Below are positions 46,764-57,703 of a stretch of DNA of 64,000 nucleotides, piece after piece (within the stretch, counting starts at the first letter, position 1; every line of letters begins with the position of its first letter). Source of the DNA: Eurosta solidaginis (taxonomy: Eukaryota > Arthropoda > Insecta > Diptera > Tephritidae); assembly GCF_040869045.1 (NCBI RefSeq), contig NC_090321.1, forward strand, positions 136,081,689 through 136,145,688, given 5' to 3'. The translations under genes were made by a program, and so were the position numbers. The notes beneath the pieces were generated by a model. That model searched no databases and had not been told where the DNA came from. It saw nothing but the letters and a program-made list of their open reading frames with translations.

Positions 46764-48228
46764 ATAACTTTCATGAACATGAAATGGTATATTAACTTTG
46801 GTCCGATGTTTGTAACGTTGAAAAATATAGAAGATAGACTCACTATTAAGTATATCGAATTGATCAGGGCGACGAACTGAGTTGATATAGCCATGTCCGT
46901 CTGCCCGTCCGTCTGTCGGTTTGAACGCAAACTAGTCCCTCAAATTTTGAGATATCTCAATGAAATTTGGCACAAGGATGTATTTTTGTATTATATTAGA
47001 CATTTGTCGGATCCGGTAGGATCGGACCACTATAACATGTATCTCCCACACAACCGATCGTTCAGATAGAAAGATTTTTGGCCATTTCTCCTTTAACTTA
47101 TAAAGTATTAACGTGAAACTCAGTGATATATATTTTAATATATCATAGAAGATTTTCTGAAAAAATCACTTTGAGCGGAGCTATATATAGTATATATCTC
47201 ATACAACCGATCGTTCAGATAGAAAGATTTTTGGCAATTTCTCCCTTAATTTCCAATATAAAAACGTTAAACTTGGTCATATTTATTCTAATATATATGA
47301 AATTTGGCACGAGGATGTATTTTTATATTATATTAGACACTTATCGGATCCGGTAGGATCGGACCACTATAACATATATCTCCCATACAACCGATCGTTC
47401 AGATAGAAAGATTTTTGGACATTTCTCCCTTTATTTAGAATGTATTAACGTGAAACTCGGTGATATATATTTTAATATATCATAGAAGATTTTCTGAAAA
47501 AATCACTTTGATCGGAGCTATATATAGTATATATCCCATACAACCGATCGTTCAGATAGAAAGATTTTTGGCCATTTCTCCCTTAATTTAGAAAGTATTA
47601 ACTCATTATATTTTAATATATATATATATATATATATATTTTAATATATTATAGAAGATTTCATGAAAAAATCATTTCGATCGGAACTATATATAATATA
47701 TATCCCATACAACCGATCGTTCGGATAGAAAGATTTTTAGCCATTTCTCCCTTAATTTCCAATATAAAAACGTTAAACTTGGTGATATTTATTCTAATAT
47801 ATCATAGAAGATTTCCTGAAAAAATCATTTTGATCGGAGCTATATGTATATAGTATATACCTATCCCATGCAACCGATCGTTCAGATAGAAAGATTTTTG
47901 GCCATTTCTCCCTTAGTTACCAATATAAAAACGTAAAACTTGGTGATATATATTCTAATATATCATAGATTTCCTGTAAAAATAATTTCGGTCGGAGCTA
48001 TATATAATATATATTCCATACAACCGATCCTTCAGGTAAGGGGGTTTTTTGCCATTTTTTTATATTTATCTTAAAATCGTTTAGGTATGTACATCTGTTC
48101 ACTATATATTTCTTATCTTATACAGCGCATTATTTTGAGATTACGAATGGGATAAGATTATTGTTCAGCCCCATTCATGAAAGGTATGAAGTCTTCGACA
48201 CAGCCGAAGACAGTCCCGTCCTTACTTG
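46764..48228 (+). mobile_element. DINE-1-like element D4 with about 160-bp internal repeats
   Basis: The empty site is visible in W2 (ACTTTATTTTTTTCGTTC). The element starts ATAACTTTCATGAACATG, contains ATATTAACTTTGGTCCGATG and TTTGTAACG, then ATAGCCATGTCCGTC with the CCGT microsatellite. Recalled Drosophila INE-1 has the same order (ATATTAAGTTTGG, TTTGTAACG, GACGAGCTGAGTCG, AGCCATGTCCGTC). It ends with the hairpin CTTCGACACAGCCGAAG and CCTTACTTG in a T-run. Confidence 0.8.
47040..48045. repeat. Internal tandem repeats of D4
   Basis: CAACCGATCGTTCAGATAG recurs about seven times (near 47053, 47206, 47390, 47543, 47712, 47873, 48022), with spacing of 150-185 bp. Each unit also has GAAAGATTTTTGGCC and TATCATAGAAGATTT. 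The sequence is unrelated to the D1/D2 satellite but sits at the equivalent place in the element. Confidence 0.9.
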
Positions 48229-50025
48229 TTTTTCTTTCATTTACAATTTTTTTTTAGTAAACTCTGCCTTCTTTCCCAATACATAATTTTTTTATTTTAT
48301 TTTTTATGAAGGTATCCTCTATTCTACTCGAAATTTTCATTTTGTGTTACACTTACATATTACATATGTATTTATACAAAATTAAACTCGGTTAAGCGCC
48401 AATTGCATACCTAACGGGTGGTGTGAAATAGGCTAAATTCCTTTAGCACATTTCTTTGTTTTTAACTAAAAGTTCGTGTTTTTTGAATTATGACACTATT
48501 GAAGTAAATGTTCGATATATGTATATGGGTGATATAGGCCTACATAGGCTCGGTTCGCCACCCAAAACTAACTTCGGTAGCGCGCCAAAGGGGACCTTCC
48601 GAGTGGCGTGGAAAAACCTATTTTTCAATTCAATTTTAAATAATTTCATCATAATTCTATGTCAATTTCATTTGATTTTACATAATTTTTATATTTTTGT
48701 ATAAGGAGCTCCATACCAAATCGTTATAATTACATGTGAAAAGTTTGTAGAAAATTTAAGAAAATACAATCAAATAGTACAATGGCTTAGATCAAATTCA
48801 AAATTTGAATGAAAAATTTAAGTTAGTTAGACCAGTTTGCTATATTTCCAACACTTGATACATGGACCGAGTTGAAAAAAATACAAGTTGGTCGAATTTC
48901 GACCACAGGCGATACTAGTATTTATTATTAGGCTAACTTTGTTGGATTATATGCCCATTAATCGGATGCTTAGATTAAATTTATGAAAATAATTTTATTT
49001 TAGTAAATATGTTGCTTGAATAATTTCAATGTTTTTGTTTGTTTTTCTTTTATTTCTAATTTATTCTGCTTTGTTATATCTTAGTATTATATCGTTCACA
49101 AACGATATTTTATGGTGGATATGGTCATATATATTCATGAAATGAAGTGTTTACAAATTTAATACAAATTAATTACGTACAAAGCTCTCAATGGGAATCC
49201 CCACACTAAATATCCGAACATTAAAATCTTCATATTTCCACAACGATAACATTAAAACCAGGAAAAAAGTTTAAGTGCACTTATTGCGTTTTTATATGGA
49301 AGTGTTTATTCACTTCACTTAATTTTTTTCGCACATAAATACTTTATTTTTTTCGTTCATTTAAAATTTTTTTATTAATCTCTGCCTTCTTTATCATTAC
49401 ATAATTTTTTATATTTTTCTTTTATTTTTTATGAAGGTATCCTCTATTCTATTCGAAATTTTCGTTTTGTGTCACACTTATATATTACATATGTATTTAT
49501 ACAAAATTAAACTCGGTTAAGCGCCGATTGCATACCTAGCGGGTGGCGTGAAATAGGCTAAATTCGTTTTTAACTAAAAGTTAGTATTTTTTGAATTATA
49601 ACACTATTGAAATAAATGGGCGATATAGGCCTACTGGGGAACCGAGCAGCCAAAACTAACTTCGCTAGCGCGCCGATGGGTACCTCCCGGGTGGTGTGAA
49701 AAAAGCTATTTTTCAATTCAATTACAAGTAATTTCACCATAACTCTATATCAATTTCATTTGATTTTACATATTTTTTATATTTTTGTTTAAGGAGCTCC
49801 TTACCAAAACGTTATAATTACATTTGAAAAGTTTGTAGAAAATTTAAGAAAATACAATCAAAAAGTGCAATGTCTTAGATCAAATTCACAATTTTAATGA
49901 AGAATTTAAGTAAGTTAGACTAGTTTGCTATATTTCCACTCACTGCTTAACTATTAACGCATTATTGTACTACCACCAACACTGGATGCATAGATTGAGT
50001 TGAAAAAGTTACATGTAGTTTTAAT

Positions 50026-50179
50026 AAAACGTGTTCTCACATTGATTACAACCATTTGGGGTCCTTAAACATCACAGCATATAAATTATAAAAAATTTTT
50101 TGAATATGAAGATTGAACATTTTATTTGTCTTTTTATTAGGTTTTATGTTTGTATGTACATAGTGACACATATAAGAAT
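50026..50179. repeat. Segment repeated at 54570-54660
   Basis: AAAACGTGTTCTCACATTGA...GCATATAAATTATAAAA occurs here and on the far side of the LINE (54585-54652). A TATGTACATA-TGACACATATAA flank also occurs at 40873-40893. Confidence 0.7.
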
Positions 50180-50258
50180 AGTATGTCAATCGAGTAAATC
50201 GTGTTTTTTTTGGTGCTCTGAAATATTTGCATGTTTTCCTAGTAAATACTAGGCAGTA

Positions 50259-51282
50259 ATGTCAAAAGTGGAGGAGAGAATTATGCAGAAGTTAAGTGAG
50301 ATGGTAGCTGAAACAGGAGATCTTAAAATGACCATTGCTGCAGTAGAGAAAAGAGTTGTTGTTCTCGAAAATGCTGTTGGTGATGTTCTCTCTATGCACA
50401 GAGAACTGACGTCTGCTAAGGCACAGATCTGAGCTCTCGAAAGCAGCGCAGTAGCTGCCGATGTTATAATAAATGGTATTCCACAAAAACGCGGCCACCG
50501 TGGTGTGATGGTAGTGTGCTCCGCCTACCACACCGTATGCCCTGGGTTCGCACCCCGGGCAAAGCAACTTCAAAATTTTTGAAATAAGGTTTTTAAATTA
50601 GAAGAAAATTTTTCTAAGCGGGGTCGCCCGTCGGTAGTGTTTGGCAAGCGCTCCGGGTGTATTTTTTGCCGTGAAAAGCTCTCAGTGAAAACTCATCTGC
50701 CTTGCAGATGCCGTTCGGGGTCGGCATAAAACATGTAGGTCCCATCCGGTCAATTTGTAGGGAAAATCAAGAGGAGCACGACGCAAATTGGAAGAGAAGC
50801 TCGGCCTTAGATCTCTTCGGAGGTTATCGCGCCTTACATTTATTTTTTTTATTTTATTTATTCCACAAGAACCTGGTGGTTTTTGAGTGAAATTTTTGGG
50901 ACAGTTTCTAAAGCTGCTGGATTTGTAAAGCAAAGGGCAAAAATATGCTAATGTTGGTCCTATTGTTGTGAAGCTGTTCACAGGAAATGAGCGCAATCAG
51001 CTGTTGAAATCAATAGCTCTATGCTGCAAAAATAAAAAGAAATCTTTGTCACTCTCTGATGTGGATATGCCGGGATATAACTCTATTTATGATCACGAGA
51101 GTTTACCCAAAATGCAGCGTGAAATTATGGCAAATGCATCAGAGCTTAGGCGGAAGAAACAATTAGCGGCAGCATTTTCTATTCGTGGCAAAGTCTTTGT
51201 GAGGTTAAAGAGCAGGAATGAGATGAAACAAGTGAACAGAAGAGCCGAGCTTCATGCTCTTATTGGCGCCAAACCGAATTAA
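50259..51282 (+). pseudogene. LINE ORF1 relic, split by a SINE
   Basis: The first part begins MSKVEERIMQKLSEM, a heptad-like coiled coil (EKRVVVLENAVGDVL), and meets TGA at codon 58 (50430). It resumes to IINGIPQ just before the SINE at 50491. After the SINE the frame at 50968-51282 has LFTGNERNQLLKSI, YDHESLPKMQREIM, ELRRKKQLAAAFSIRGKVFVRL. This is the pattern of the C-terminal domain of many LINE ORF1 proteins (related to the baculovirus FP-type fold), in which a conserved L-x-x-x-x-R-x-L/I helix precedes a K-V-F-V-R strand. Such proteins bind element RNA. The SINE and the stop make it inactive. Confidence 0.7.
50491..50860 (+). mobile_element. tRNA-derived SINE in LINE ORF1
   Basis: A 370-bp element starting GCGGCCACCGTGG. 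Box A TGGTGTGATGG and box B GGTTCGCACCCC lie in a tRNA-like head (50491-50570). The body contains GCCTTGCAGATGCCGTTCGG and GGAAGAGAAGCTCGGCC, and the tail is T/A-rich (ATTTATTTTTTTTATTTTATT). It is flanked by a 12-bp duplication with one mismatch (TTCCACAAAAAC at 50479-50490, TTCCACAAGAAC at 50861-50872). I recall this SINE as common in tephritid flies. Confidence 0.85.
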
Positions 51283-51638
51283 CAATGTTTTTGCACTATA
51301 TGTATAAGCAAGTGTATAATTATTTAATCTTAGTAATTAAGTCAGTTATTTTTATTTCTTTTCTCCTCTCTCCCCCTTTGCTTTCATTACACTATTTGTT
51401 TACATTCCCATTTTTATATTCTCCGCTAATTTTCTTGCTGTCTCTACACTATTTGTTTACATTCCCATTTTTATGTTCTCTGCTAATTTTCTTGCTTCTT
51501 TCATCTGCTCTTCTGTTTTCTTTTTACTCTAAACTTGTATATGCCTCTCTAAGCTGCGATCATATTTTATCTCTGTTGTGTTATATTGTTTTTGTGTTAC
51601 ATGAATTTTGTGGTTGCTCTTTCAAACATTCGGTGTGA

Positions 51639-54231
51639 TGGATTTAAACCCCTATAGGACATCGACTGGCAACATTAATGGAAGTCATAAAGCTTTAATA
51701 GAAATTTTATGCCGCCAGTCCAATGGATTTAATGTTATACATTTTAACGCGAGAAGTCTCAACAGTGAAAAGTTGGACTATGTTAGGGATATTTTTTGGA
51801 AACTCTAGAGTTGATGGCATTTGTGTGTCGGAAACGTGGTTTAACCCTGCTATTTCTGACTTCCATTACAGTATTCCCCATTTTAATTTAATACGGCATG
51901 ACCGCTCACACAGAAGAGGCGGAGGTGTGGCAATTTATTGCAGGTCTAACCTGTCAATTAAAACCTTGGCAGTTCTAAATCCCACTGAAACGGAATTTAT
52001 TATTGCAGAAATTTCTAACAACGTAACTAAAGTATTAGTATCATGTGTATATAACCCTCATAAGTGTTGCATGTTAGGTTTGTTTTTGTTGTTTTATCTA
52101 CGTATATAATTGATTATGGGCGTTATGTTATATGTGGTGATTTTAATGTAAACCTTCTTTTAAGTGACTCTTATACAGCTAAAGTACTTGACCATGTATC
52201 TACTGCAGGTCTCACTGTAGTAAACAGATCCATACCAACGAGATATGCCAACAACTCTAGTCCTAGCCTATTAGATCTTGTTATTACATCCAGTTCTGAC
52301 CAATTTTTAAAATTTGACCAAATGTTTTTTATATCGGACAATGACTTGCTATTTTGTTCACTTGACGTGTCATTTAATTGTCCTCCTAATTGTAGTATTT
52401 TCGTGTATTGACTTGAAGTTGGTGAACGTCAGTGATTTGCACGCTAGTCTGTCTTATGTTAATTGGTCTGAGTGTTGGTTATATGAGACTGGAGACGAAA
52501 AACTTGATTTTTTTAAATACAAATTTAACCCAATTATTTAATGAGCATGTACCCCTTAGAATTGTTAAAGCCTTAAATACATCTTGCCCCTGGTACAACA
52601 ATGTAGTTAGGTCAGCAATAAAAACTAAAAATAGATTATATGCCAGATGGAGAAGAACTAGAACAACATATGATTGGGCACAGTATAAGATTGGCCATAA
52701 CAAAGCAAACATAATTTTAAAAAATGCAAAGAGAGTGTTTTGCGATGCCAAACTTAGCCCGTCGTTACCGACAAAGGAACTCTGGAGTAATTTGAAAAGG
52801 CTGAATGTTCAGGGTGAAGCACAGGAGGAATGTAAAATAGACCCCAATGTACTGAACAATTACTTGGCAAGTGCCCGTAGAGATATGCAAATTCCCCCCG
52901 CACAGATATTTGTAGATAACCATAGCACAAATGAAAATTTTCAATTTGAAGGAGTAACCGAGTCTGAGGTATTAAAATCCCTGACTATGGTTAAATCAAT
53001 GGCTATAGGCAATGATGGGATATCTCTTAATATAATAAATCACAGCACAACTGCGATTTTCCCAACGGAATGGAAAGAAGCTGTCATAATACCTATTCAA
53101 AAAAGATGAATTCCACGAGCCCAAGTGATTATAGACCGATAAGCATATTGCCAGCTTTTATACTTTTCGAAAGCATTTGATTTAGTGAATCATGATATTC
53201 TTTGCAAAAAGCTCAAGTCTTTTTTTGGGTTTTCTAACAGTGCTCTAAACCTTATGGTTAGCTACCTTGCTGGAAGAAAGCAGAAAGTGACCTGCAGCTA
53301 TACGTCCTCTATGTATAGTATCGTTACCTCTGGTATACCGCAAGGATTTGTTCTTGGTTCCCTTTTATTTAGTCTCTTTGTCAATGATGTATTCTCTGTG
53401 TGTCAGCATATACAGGTTCACGCCTATGCTGTCGATATACAACTGTATTTGTCCAGTCGTGTCGGTCTTGTTGAAGATTTGTGCTATAAAATTAATTGTG
53501 ATCTGTCATTTGTTTCACAATGTGCTACTGTTAATTGTCTTTGTTTGAATGCTGTTAAGTCACATGTGTTGCCTATAAGTAGCAGTGTAGTGCATGTAGA
53601 AGATATCCCAAAGTTGTATATTGGTAACGCTGATTTAGTATTTACTGAAAAGGTTAAAAATTTGGGATTTCTTGTAAACTCTACGATGACTTGCTCAGAC
53701 CATATAAACAAAGTTGTAAGCAAAGTGTATATTGTTCTACGTAGATTACGAATGACAGCTTCATTTACGCCTCTTGAGACGAGAAAGAAACTGGCACTTC
53801 AAATAATTCTACCCCACATCACCTATTCTGAGCTTGTATATAGCAAGACAGATTCTGCTGCGTCGCACAAAAGTGATGTTGCGTTTAACAATACCGTAAC
53901 GCGTAACGTCTACGGACTCAAGAGATATGATCACAAGACCAAAATTCTGGGGTGTACTATTTCCAATTATCTTGCTGCTAGAAATTGTACGTTCATGTAT
54001 AAGCTTTTAGAATATAAAGCTCCGGAATACCTTTACGTTAAATTAATACTAACAAGATCCAGAAGGCATCAAACTCTGATAATCCCTAAATATAAATACC
54101 TGTCCTCTTCACGGCTTTTCTTCGTTAATGCTGCTAGGCTCTGGAATTCAATTCCAGAAGATGTCAAAGCTGTTATGGGTAGATGTAACTACAGAAGGGT
54201 AATTCACAATTATTTTATTTCTACAGTGTGA
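51639..54231 (+). pseudogene. LINE ORF2 relic: endonuclease plus reverse transcriptase
   Basis: Endonuclease motifs are spread over three frames: VIHFNARSLNSEKLD, CVSETWF, RGGGVAIYCR, CGDFNVNLL and SPSLLDLVI. RT: YRPISILPA (near 53135), then without the usual fingers FSKAFDLVNHDILC (motif A, near 53170), SGIPQGFVLGSLLF, HAYAVDIQLY (catalytic box) and GFLVNSTM. The C-terminal part ends with RLWNSIPEDVK. The catalytic YADD reads YAVD, the sequence between YRPISIL and motif A is deleted (normally 60-70 residues), and there are several frameshifts. The last frame (53185-54231, 348 residues) is long and uninterrupted but cannot be active. Confidence 0.88.
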
Positions 54232-54504
54232 AAGTGATTGAGATCTGACTTGCTCTATACATATTTCCTTCCTTTCTTTTTCCTTTTACTAAATTTTTCA
54301 AATTCTAACTTTAAAATTACAAATATAATATTAATATTAAATCAGTTTTGAATTTAAAATACTACGTTTATGTTGTAAGTTACTTGCGAATTGTAATAGA
54401 CCTAAGTTTTAAAATTTTTCGAATTTCCACTTTTGTATTATACTTTAAAAGACTCAGTCTTACATGTACACCCACCCATTCTAAATAAATATAAATATAT
54501 AACT

Positions 54505-55260
54505 ACATGAAAATTTAATAACTAACTAAAGGGAATCTTTATAATGAATTTGTGATTTCTTTATCACAAAGTTTTGTATTTTAATAAAACGTGTTCTCAC
54601 ATTGATTACAACCATCTGGGCTCCTTAAACATGACAGCATATAAATTATAAAATTTGTTTAATGTTTTATATCGGAAATAATGCGAAATACAATTACATA
54701 TATCTACTGTTTCCTTATATAAATAATCAGCAAAATTACAATCTTACTTGCGTAATCCATTGGATGAATATGTAAATGGCTCTGATAGACATGATCTCAA
54801 TTCATTTATCATAGAATAAAAAAATATTCGATGTTCATCATCAATTAGGTTACCACATTTTGATAAAAACTTTTCTAAATATTTCGGGAAAGTCATTTTC
54901 TTCTTTTTTATTGTACTACCTCTTTGATACTGAATTGAATGTAGTGCGAAACTGCACGGTATATATCAACAAACCATAAAATACATACCGATGGACACAT
55001 CCATCCATGGGAAACTTGTTTCATATAAAAAACTGCAAAAAACATACCCATAGACGCATCCATCTATATATATATATTTAGAAAGGTAAGGGCTACTTGC
55101 CTCATGGTTTATAAATTGGACATCTTTTCGCTAAAAATATGTAGTAAGTTGTTTAAAGCAGCTCAGCACTCATCTATATTTCAAAGATAATAATTTTATA
55201 CGGCTTTTCAACTGTGTTTAATCAGGAACACGTCTAATAAACAGTAATAAACTATAATAC
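54505..55260. other. Flanking DNA between LINE and Polinton-like genes
   Basis: 54505-54660 repeats parts of 40895-40960 and 50026-50095. The rest is AT-rich. CATACCGATGGACACATCCATCC near 54986 and CATACCCATAGACGCATCCATC near 55046 form a two-copy repeat of about 60 bp. No inverted terminal repeat of the Polinton could be identified. Confidence 0.5.
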
Positions 55261-55271
55261 TTATTGTAGAC

Positions 55272-55660
55272 ATGCTCCACATTATGAATCAAGCTATTAA
55301 GCATTTAAAATCAATTTCAAAGGAAAAATCTCAAAAACCAATGTTGATGGTGATTGATGTACCAGTTAATAAAAAATTAAAAATATTAAAAGCCATAAGG
55401 TTGAAGAGAAAATTAGGGGAGAAGCTAATGATAGAACTAGATGATAATGTTCTTTTTCTTCCGGATTCCTACAACTCCTTAGAAGATTAAACTATTGAAA
55501 CAATAAATAAGAATACATTTTATATAGAACTGATTAAAACTGGTGAAAAATTTAATTCGCCAATGTTTGAATCGTACAAAACAAAAAATTTTGATTTATT
55601 ATATTTAATAGTACTTTACTGTAATACATTTAAGAAAAAACAAAATTTATATTTTGTATA
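55272..55660 (+). pseudogene. Small Polinton-associated gene, one nonsense codon
   Basis: The frame starts MLHIMNQAIKHLKSI and contains LGEKLMIELDDNVLFLPDSY, then SLED and a TAA at 55488-55490. The frame stays open beyond the stop (TIETINKNTFYIELIKTG) for about 50 codons. The pattern of a beta-rich core followed by VFLPxxYxxLxDE resembles small proteins that I recall next to Polinton-type genes in insect genomes; a nucleic-acid-binding role is only a guess. Neighbouring genes support it being part of the element. Confidence 0.5.
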
Positions 55661-55935
55661 ATTTATTTTTATTAAATAAAAATTTTAAACATAATTGACC
55701 GCATATTACTGTGTTGTGTTTTTGTTTCTGGTCATAATTGTAATGTATTGGTGGCTTCAGATAATTAATCAGTTCAATCGGTAGTTGTAAATTTCCAAAA
55801 CTATCAAAATATTCTTTATAATTTTTGTTTTTATAGTATGCTACCCAATGAGTGACAGGACCGGCAGCATCGTCTAAATTAAGAATTCCACATTCTTGAG
55901 ATTTCGATGTTTGTAATATTTCATTAAATATACGT
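55647..55935 (-). pseudogene. Adenain-type cysteine protease fragment (no start codon)
   Basis: A minus-strand frame with no methionine at its start reads QECGILNLDDAAGPVTHWVA, then YFDSFGNLQLPIELINYL, then NTVICGQLCLKFLF, and ends with TAA at 55647-55649. His (THW), Asp (FDSFG) and Cys (GQLC) are the triad of the adenovirus protease family, which Polintons use to process capsid proteins. The order and spacing match. The N-terminal part of the enzyme is missing: upstream the frame runs into the glycine-rich protein in a different frame. All three catalytic residues remain. Confidence 0.8.
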
Positions 55936-56215
55936 CTGTTAACGGTCTTTTGTGTAGGTTTTTTGGATAGGGTCGTAAAAATAAACCATATCCCCTTCTA
56001 TACGGTTTGAGGAATAAACCCTTCCCCATAGCGATTGATTCCATATATCTGTTATGACGGCTAGCCTCAGCCAATTGCTCTTTTCCATTCCTGATAAAAA
56101 ACTTTTGCTATAACTGATGCACGAGATGCTGTACCACCAAGTGCACCTAATGCTGTTAAAATTGGAAGTAGTGGTAAAATTTGGGACTGGAATTATTCTC
56201 GGTATATTATTTTTT
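55874..56215 (-). pseudogene. Capsid-associated glycine-rich protein (GKGLFLKPY repeats)
   Basis: In shifted minus-strand frames, a hydrophobic stretch (LPLLPILTALGALGG, near 56190-56140) is followed by QLAEASRHNRYMESIAMGKG and then two repeats, GLFLKPY and GLFLRPY. This arrangement is known from Polinton-type minor virion proteins of insects, where a membrane-active or core-like hydrophobic segment precedes GxGLYLKPY repeats. It lies directly between PLA2 and protease on one strand, as if from one transcript. A frameshift separates the hydrophobic part from the rest, and the C-terminus runs into the protease in another frame. Confidence 0.6.
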
Positions 56216-56233
56216 TTATTTTAAAGCTAGACT

Positions 56234-56752
56234 CTATAGCATTCTTAGAAATGTTATAGGCCTCATTAAATGACTGCGGTTTCTTTTTGTTAAGTATGTT
56301 GATACATTTTTAAATGCCAGCAAACAATTTTTATTAAATGACACTTTACGAGTTTTCATTTTTCCGTTTTTTACATTTAGATGCATTTTTTTCTTATTTT
56401 TTAACCCCATTCTCAATTTGAGTTTTGCTTCCATTGCATTTGTAACGAACCAAGCGTTTGATCGTTCTTTGAAATCACAGTCCTTAGATGTTACACGTTG
56501 CCAGGCTTTCTCAAATAAAACTTTATCAGCGTGGTTTCTGTTATTTATATCTTTCGATTGGGAATATGCAATATCATGTTCTCTACAGGCTTCATCTAAA
56601 GTATTTATACCCTTATCTCTTCTTTCTAACCGTTGACGGAGTTTCCTTCCAGGACCACAAAATTGATACCCAGGTAAATGAAGTTCAAAAGGTAAATAAT
56701 TAATCAAACTATTTACAAAACCCTGGCCAACCTTTTTACGCATTCGTCCCAT
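56234..56752 (-). CDS. PLA2-domain protein (parvovirus VP1-like phospholipase)
   Basis: A 172-residue open frame starts MGRMRKKVGQGFVNSLIN. A calcium-loop motif follows (GYQFCGPGRKL, residues about 28-38), then the catalytic helix DEACREHDIAY (about 53-63) with the His-Asp pair, then a helical part with KVLFEKAWQRVTSKD and NAMEAKLKLRMGL. The C-terminus is basic. This is the compact secreted-PLA2-like fold found in parvovirus VP1 and in Polinton/adintovirus-type elements, thought to open endosomal membranes during entry. All visible catalytic residues are present and there is no internal stop. It is the most intact gene of the remnant, but the hydrophobic downstream part is out of frame. Confidence 0.85.
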   Translation of the reverse strand: MGRMRKKVGQGFVNSLINYLPFELHLPGYQFCGPGRKLRQRLERRDKGINTLDEACREHDIAYSQSKDINNRNHADKVLFEKAWQRVTSKDCDFKERSNAWFVTNAMEAKLKLRMGLKNKKKMHLNVKNGKMKTRKVSFNKNCLLAFKNVSTYLTKRNRSHLMRPITFLRML

Positions 56753-56836
56753 TAGGTGTTTGTTTTCTTCTTAATAATAATAATGAGATTGAGTGTGGGT
56801 GAGTTATAATTAAATGATTATTTTATTATAAAAGCG

Positions 56837-57560
56837 ATGGTTTATATTGCTATAAATCTAGTAAACAAAACGAAAATTGTTAAACAACGTCTCCAACTTA
56901 AGGTTAATAATGCTGACAATTGTATAAATGTTAAAAATGTTACTAGACATAGTCCCCTTTTACCGAATTCCATACGAGCGATGATTGTGGGACCGTCAAA
57001 TTGTGGAAAAACTAATGTTATGCTCAGTTTAATTGAAACCCCAAACGGGCTTAATTTCCGAAATATATACATTTATTCAAAATCATTATATCAAAAAAAT
57101 ATATCCATCTAAAAGGGCTTATTGATCCGATAAAAGGAATAAATCTTTATACATTTAGTGAAAATGTTCATGTCATCAAACCCGCTGAAGCTAAACCGGA
57201 CTCAATTTATATATTCGATGATGTAATATGTAGAAAACAAAGTACAATATGAGATTATTTTTGTATGGGTCGTCATAAGAACATTGATTCTTTCTATTTA
57301 TGGCAAACTTATAAAAAAATTCCTAATCACGTAATTCGTGAAAATGCAAACATGATTATTGTGTTCAAGCAAAATGAAATGAATCTTAAGCATATCTATA
57401 ATGATCATGTTATTGGAGATATGTTATTCAAAACATTTTAAAAATATGTATAGAAGGTTGGAGAAATAAATACGGTTTTGTTGTTATAAGTAAGGATGAT
57501 CCTATAAATAAAGGTCGATATCGAAACGGTTTCGATAATTTTATACAACTATAAAACATC
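56837..57560 (+). pseudogene. Packaging ATPase (FtsK/HerA-type), frameshifted
   Basis: The first frame (56837-57112) holds Walker A GPSNCGKT at residues 52-59 and ends after IYIYSKSLYQKN. One base out of frame it continues IHLKGLIDPIKGINLYTF, Walker B SIYIFDDV (near 57210-57230), MGRHKNIDSFYLWQTY, IPNHVIRENANMIIVFKQ and LKHIYNDHVIGDM. Breaks: a frameshift in an A-run near 57098, TGA at about 57250 in place of an Arg-type codon, and several stops after 57440. The family drives genome packaging into capsids in Polinton-like viruses. It is divergently placed to the PLA2 gene with an 84-bp gap, so the two may have shared a promoter region. Confidence 0.85.
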
Positions 57561-57703
57561 TATAAAAGACATATGCCACAACAGATTCTTATCAGATACA
57601 CAGCTCATAGGTAACAGATTTACCAGATTCGTATCAGATACACAGCTGATGGGTATCAGATTTTTTTTCGATCAATCATTAAAAAATCATATCAAATAAT
57701 CAT

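Larger units (their letters stand above)
46283..50025. repeat. Large tandem repeat W, two units of about 1.1 kb
   Basis: W1 is 46283-48918 (about 1.17 kb once D4 is removed) and W2 48919-50025. Shared landmarks: TCGGATGCTTAGA, CAATGGGAATCCC, TCCACAACGATAACAT, AACTCGGTTAAGCGCC and AGGAGCTCC. No product recognised. An AAT microsatellite sits at 46497-46520 in W1 only. Confidence 0.8.
50180..54500 (+). mobile_element. Non-LTR retrotransposon (CR1/jockey-type), decayed
   Basis: ORF1 relic (50259-51282), CT-rich spacer (51290-51600), ORF2 relic (51639-54231), 3' region ending AAATAAATATAAATATATAA. The flanking DNA resumes the order seen at 40873-40960 (CACATATAAG, then CATGAGAATTTCATAGTTAACTAAAGG), which brackets the insertion between about 50180 and 54505. 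Confidence 0.8.

Noticed and set aside
50491..50570. tRNA gene
   Set aside because: Box A and box B are present, but the acceptor ends do not pair as in a tRNA and the sequence continues into a 370-bp SINE with a target duplication.
53484..53723. Minus-strand frame within the LINE RT
   Set aside because: Shadow of the conserved plus-strand RT frame.
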